Positions 5,979-6,396 of a DNA stretch of 6,396 nucleotides are shown here, in pieces. The stretch is taken from positions 1 through 6,396 of the forward strand of contig JAOAPP010000603.1 of the NCBI GenBank assembly GCA_025462985.1, written 5' to 3'. The number at the start of each line of letters is the position of its first letter. Position 1 is the first letter of the stretch. The position numbers were made by a program, and so were the translations under genes. Source of the DNA: Bryobacterales bacterium. GTDB lineage: Bacteria; Acidobacteriota; Terriglobia; Bryobacterales; Bryobacteraceae. The notes under the pieces were generated by a model. That model saw only the letters and a list, made by a program, of their open reading frames with translations. It made no database searches and was not told the DNA's origin.

Positions 5979-6396
5979 ATGAAATTCGTGCGCAGATTAG
6001 CGTTGGCACTGGCCTGCGCCTGTCCTCTGCTTCTAGCGCAGTTGCAGGAAGGTGAGATCCGGGTCAAGGTCTCCGACCCGGCCGGATTGCCGCTGCCTTC
6101 TTCACTATTTCTTGTGAGTCAGGCTTCGAGGACGGAGCGCACTTATAAAAGCGATGACTCTGGCCAGTTTACCTTCCAGCATCTGCCCGTCGGCGTGTAT
6201 CACCTCACGGTAAGTCATCCAGGATTCGCGCCCTATTCCACACTGGTTGAAATCCGCTCCGCGGTGCCGAAAGAGATCCGGGCCCAGCTGAGCTTGCAAT
6301 TCGCCTCAACGCAAGTGGAGGTGAAGGACAGCGCGACGCTGATTGATCCGCATCGCACCGGCGTGGCGTACTCAGTCGGCGCCGAACAAATGAGTG
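5979..6396 (+). CDS. N-terminus of TonB-dependent-receptor-like outer-membrane protein (partial)
   Basis: An open frame runs to the window end without a stop: 139 codons from ATG 5979. It starts with a Sec signal peptide, MKFVRRLALALACACPLLLAQ, with cleavage likely near residue 20. Residues about 24-105 form a carboxypeptidase-regulatory-like beta sandwich: GEIRVKVSDPAGLPLPSSLF, SDDSGQFTFQHLPVGVYHLTVSHPGFAPY, then a strand-rich end. From about 111 (TQVEVKDSATLIDPHRTGVAYSVGAEQM) the sequence looks like the start of a TonB plug, as in the large OAR-like receptors abundant in Acidobacteria. Such proteins sit in the outer membrane and probably import glycans or other nutrients, but the substrate is unknown. 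ATG 5967 would add MDPE. I prefer 5979 because it gives a canonical signal peptide and has a modest GGA 7 nt upstream. The barrel lies outside the window. Confidence 0.8.
   Translation, partial: MKFVRRLALALACACPLLLAQLQEGEIRVKVSDPAGLPLPSSLFLVSQASRTERTYKSDDSGQFTFQHLPVGVYHLTVSHPGFAPYSTLVEIRSAVPKEIRAQLSLQFASTQVEVKDSATLIDPHRTGVAYSVGAEQMS

Noticed and set aside
5979..6041. Lipoprotein signal in the TonB-receptor-like N-terminus because of the LALACACP cysteines
   Set aside because: The residues before the cysteines (ALAC, ACAC) do not fit a lipobox and lie too early in the signal peptide. Ordinary Sec cleavage after LLLA fits better.
1..6396. CRISPR array, insertion sequence, tRNA or new defence system
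   Set aside because: I found no regularly spaced direct repeats, transposase-like frames, terminal inverted repeats or tRNA-like sequence. The intact genes belong to housekeeping, stress and transport families.

Overview
The window suggests an acidobacterium, most likely of the Solibacter/Bryobacter type. This is an inference from gene style, not a proven identification. The main pointers are moderately high GC, a carboxypeptidase-regulatory-like/TonB-receptor gene of the type that is expanded in Acidobacteria, a Tat-exported xylose-isomerase-like TIM-barrel protein, and DUF892 and BON stress proteins.

Region 1-934 (+ strand) contains no intact gene. It holds the remains of two adjacent short-chain dehydrogenase/reductase (SDR) genes. 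The first (1-337, running in from outside the window) has a one-base frameshift near 249 and seems to lack the stretch with the catalytic lysine. The second (about 382-934) keeps a good Shine-Dalgarno sequence but has ATC where the ATG start is expected. It has lost the glycine-rich cofactor loop and the catalytic core, and it changes reading frame at least three times.

Region 975-2405 (- strand) is a small stress-type cluster. Transcription would run from a DUF892 (YciE/YciF-like, ferritin-like) gene to a cytoplasmic BON-domain protein, and then to a 72-residue low-complexity protein joined to the BON gene by an ATGA stop/start overlap.

Region 2526-5930 (- strand) is a compact three-gene operon: a Tat-signal sugar-isomerase-like TIM-barrel protein, cystathionine beta-synthase with a C-terminal CBS-domain pair, and a cystathionine gamma-lyase/gamma-synthase family enzyme. 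The last two form the reverse transsulfuration route, in which homocysteine plus serine gives cystathionine and then cysteine. The role of the TIM-barrel protein in this operon is not obvious.

At the right edge a divergent + strand gene (from 5979 or 5967, running off the end) encodes the N-terminus of an outer-membrane TonB-dependent-receptor-like protein: signal peptide, a beta-sandwich regulatory-like domain and the start of a plug. It is separated from the TIM-barrel gene by only 36-48 bp.

I see no tRNA, rRNA, CRISPR, insertion sequence or recognisable new defence system. The most unusual items are the two decayed SDR genes, the coupled BON/72-residue pair, and the TIM-barrel gene heading a transsulfuration operon.
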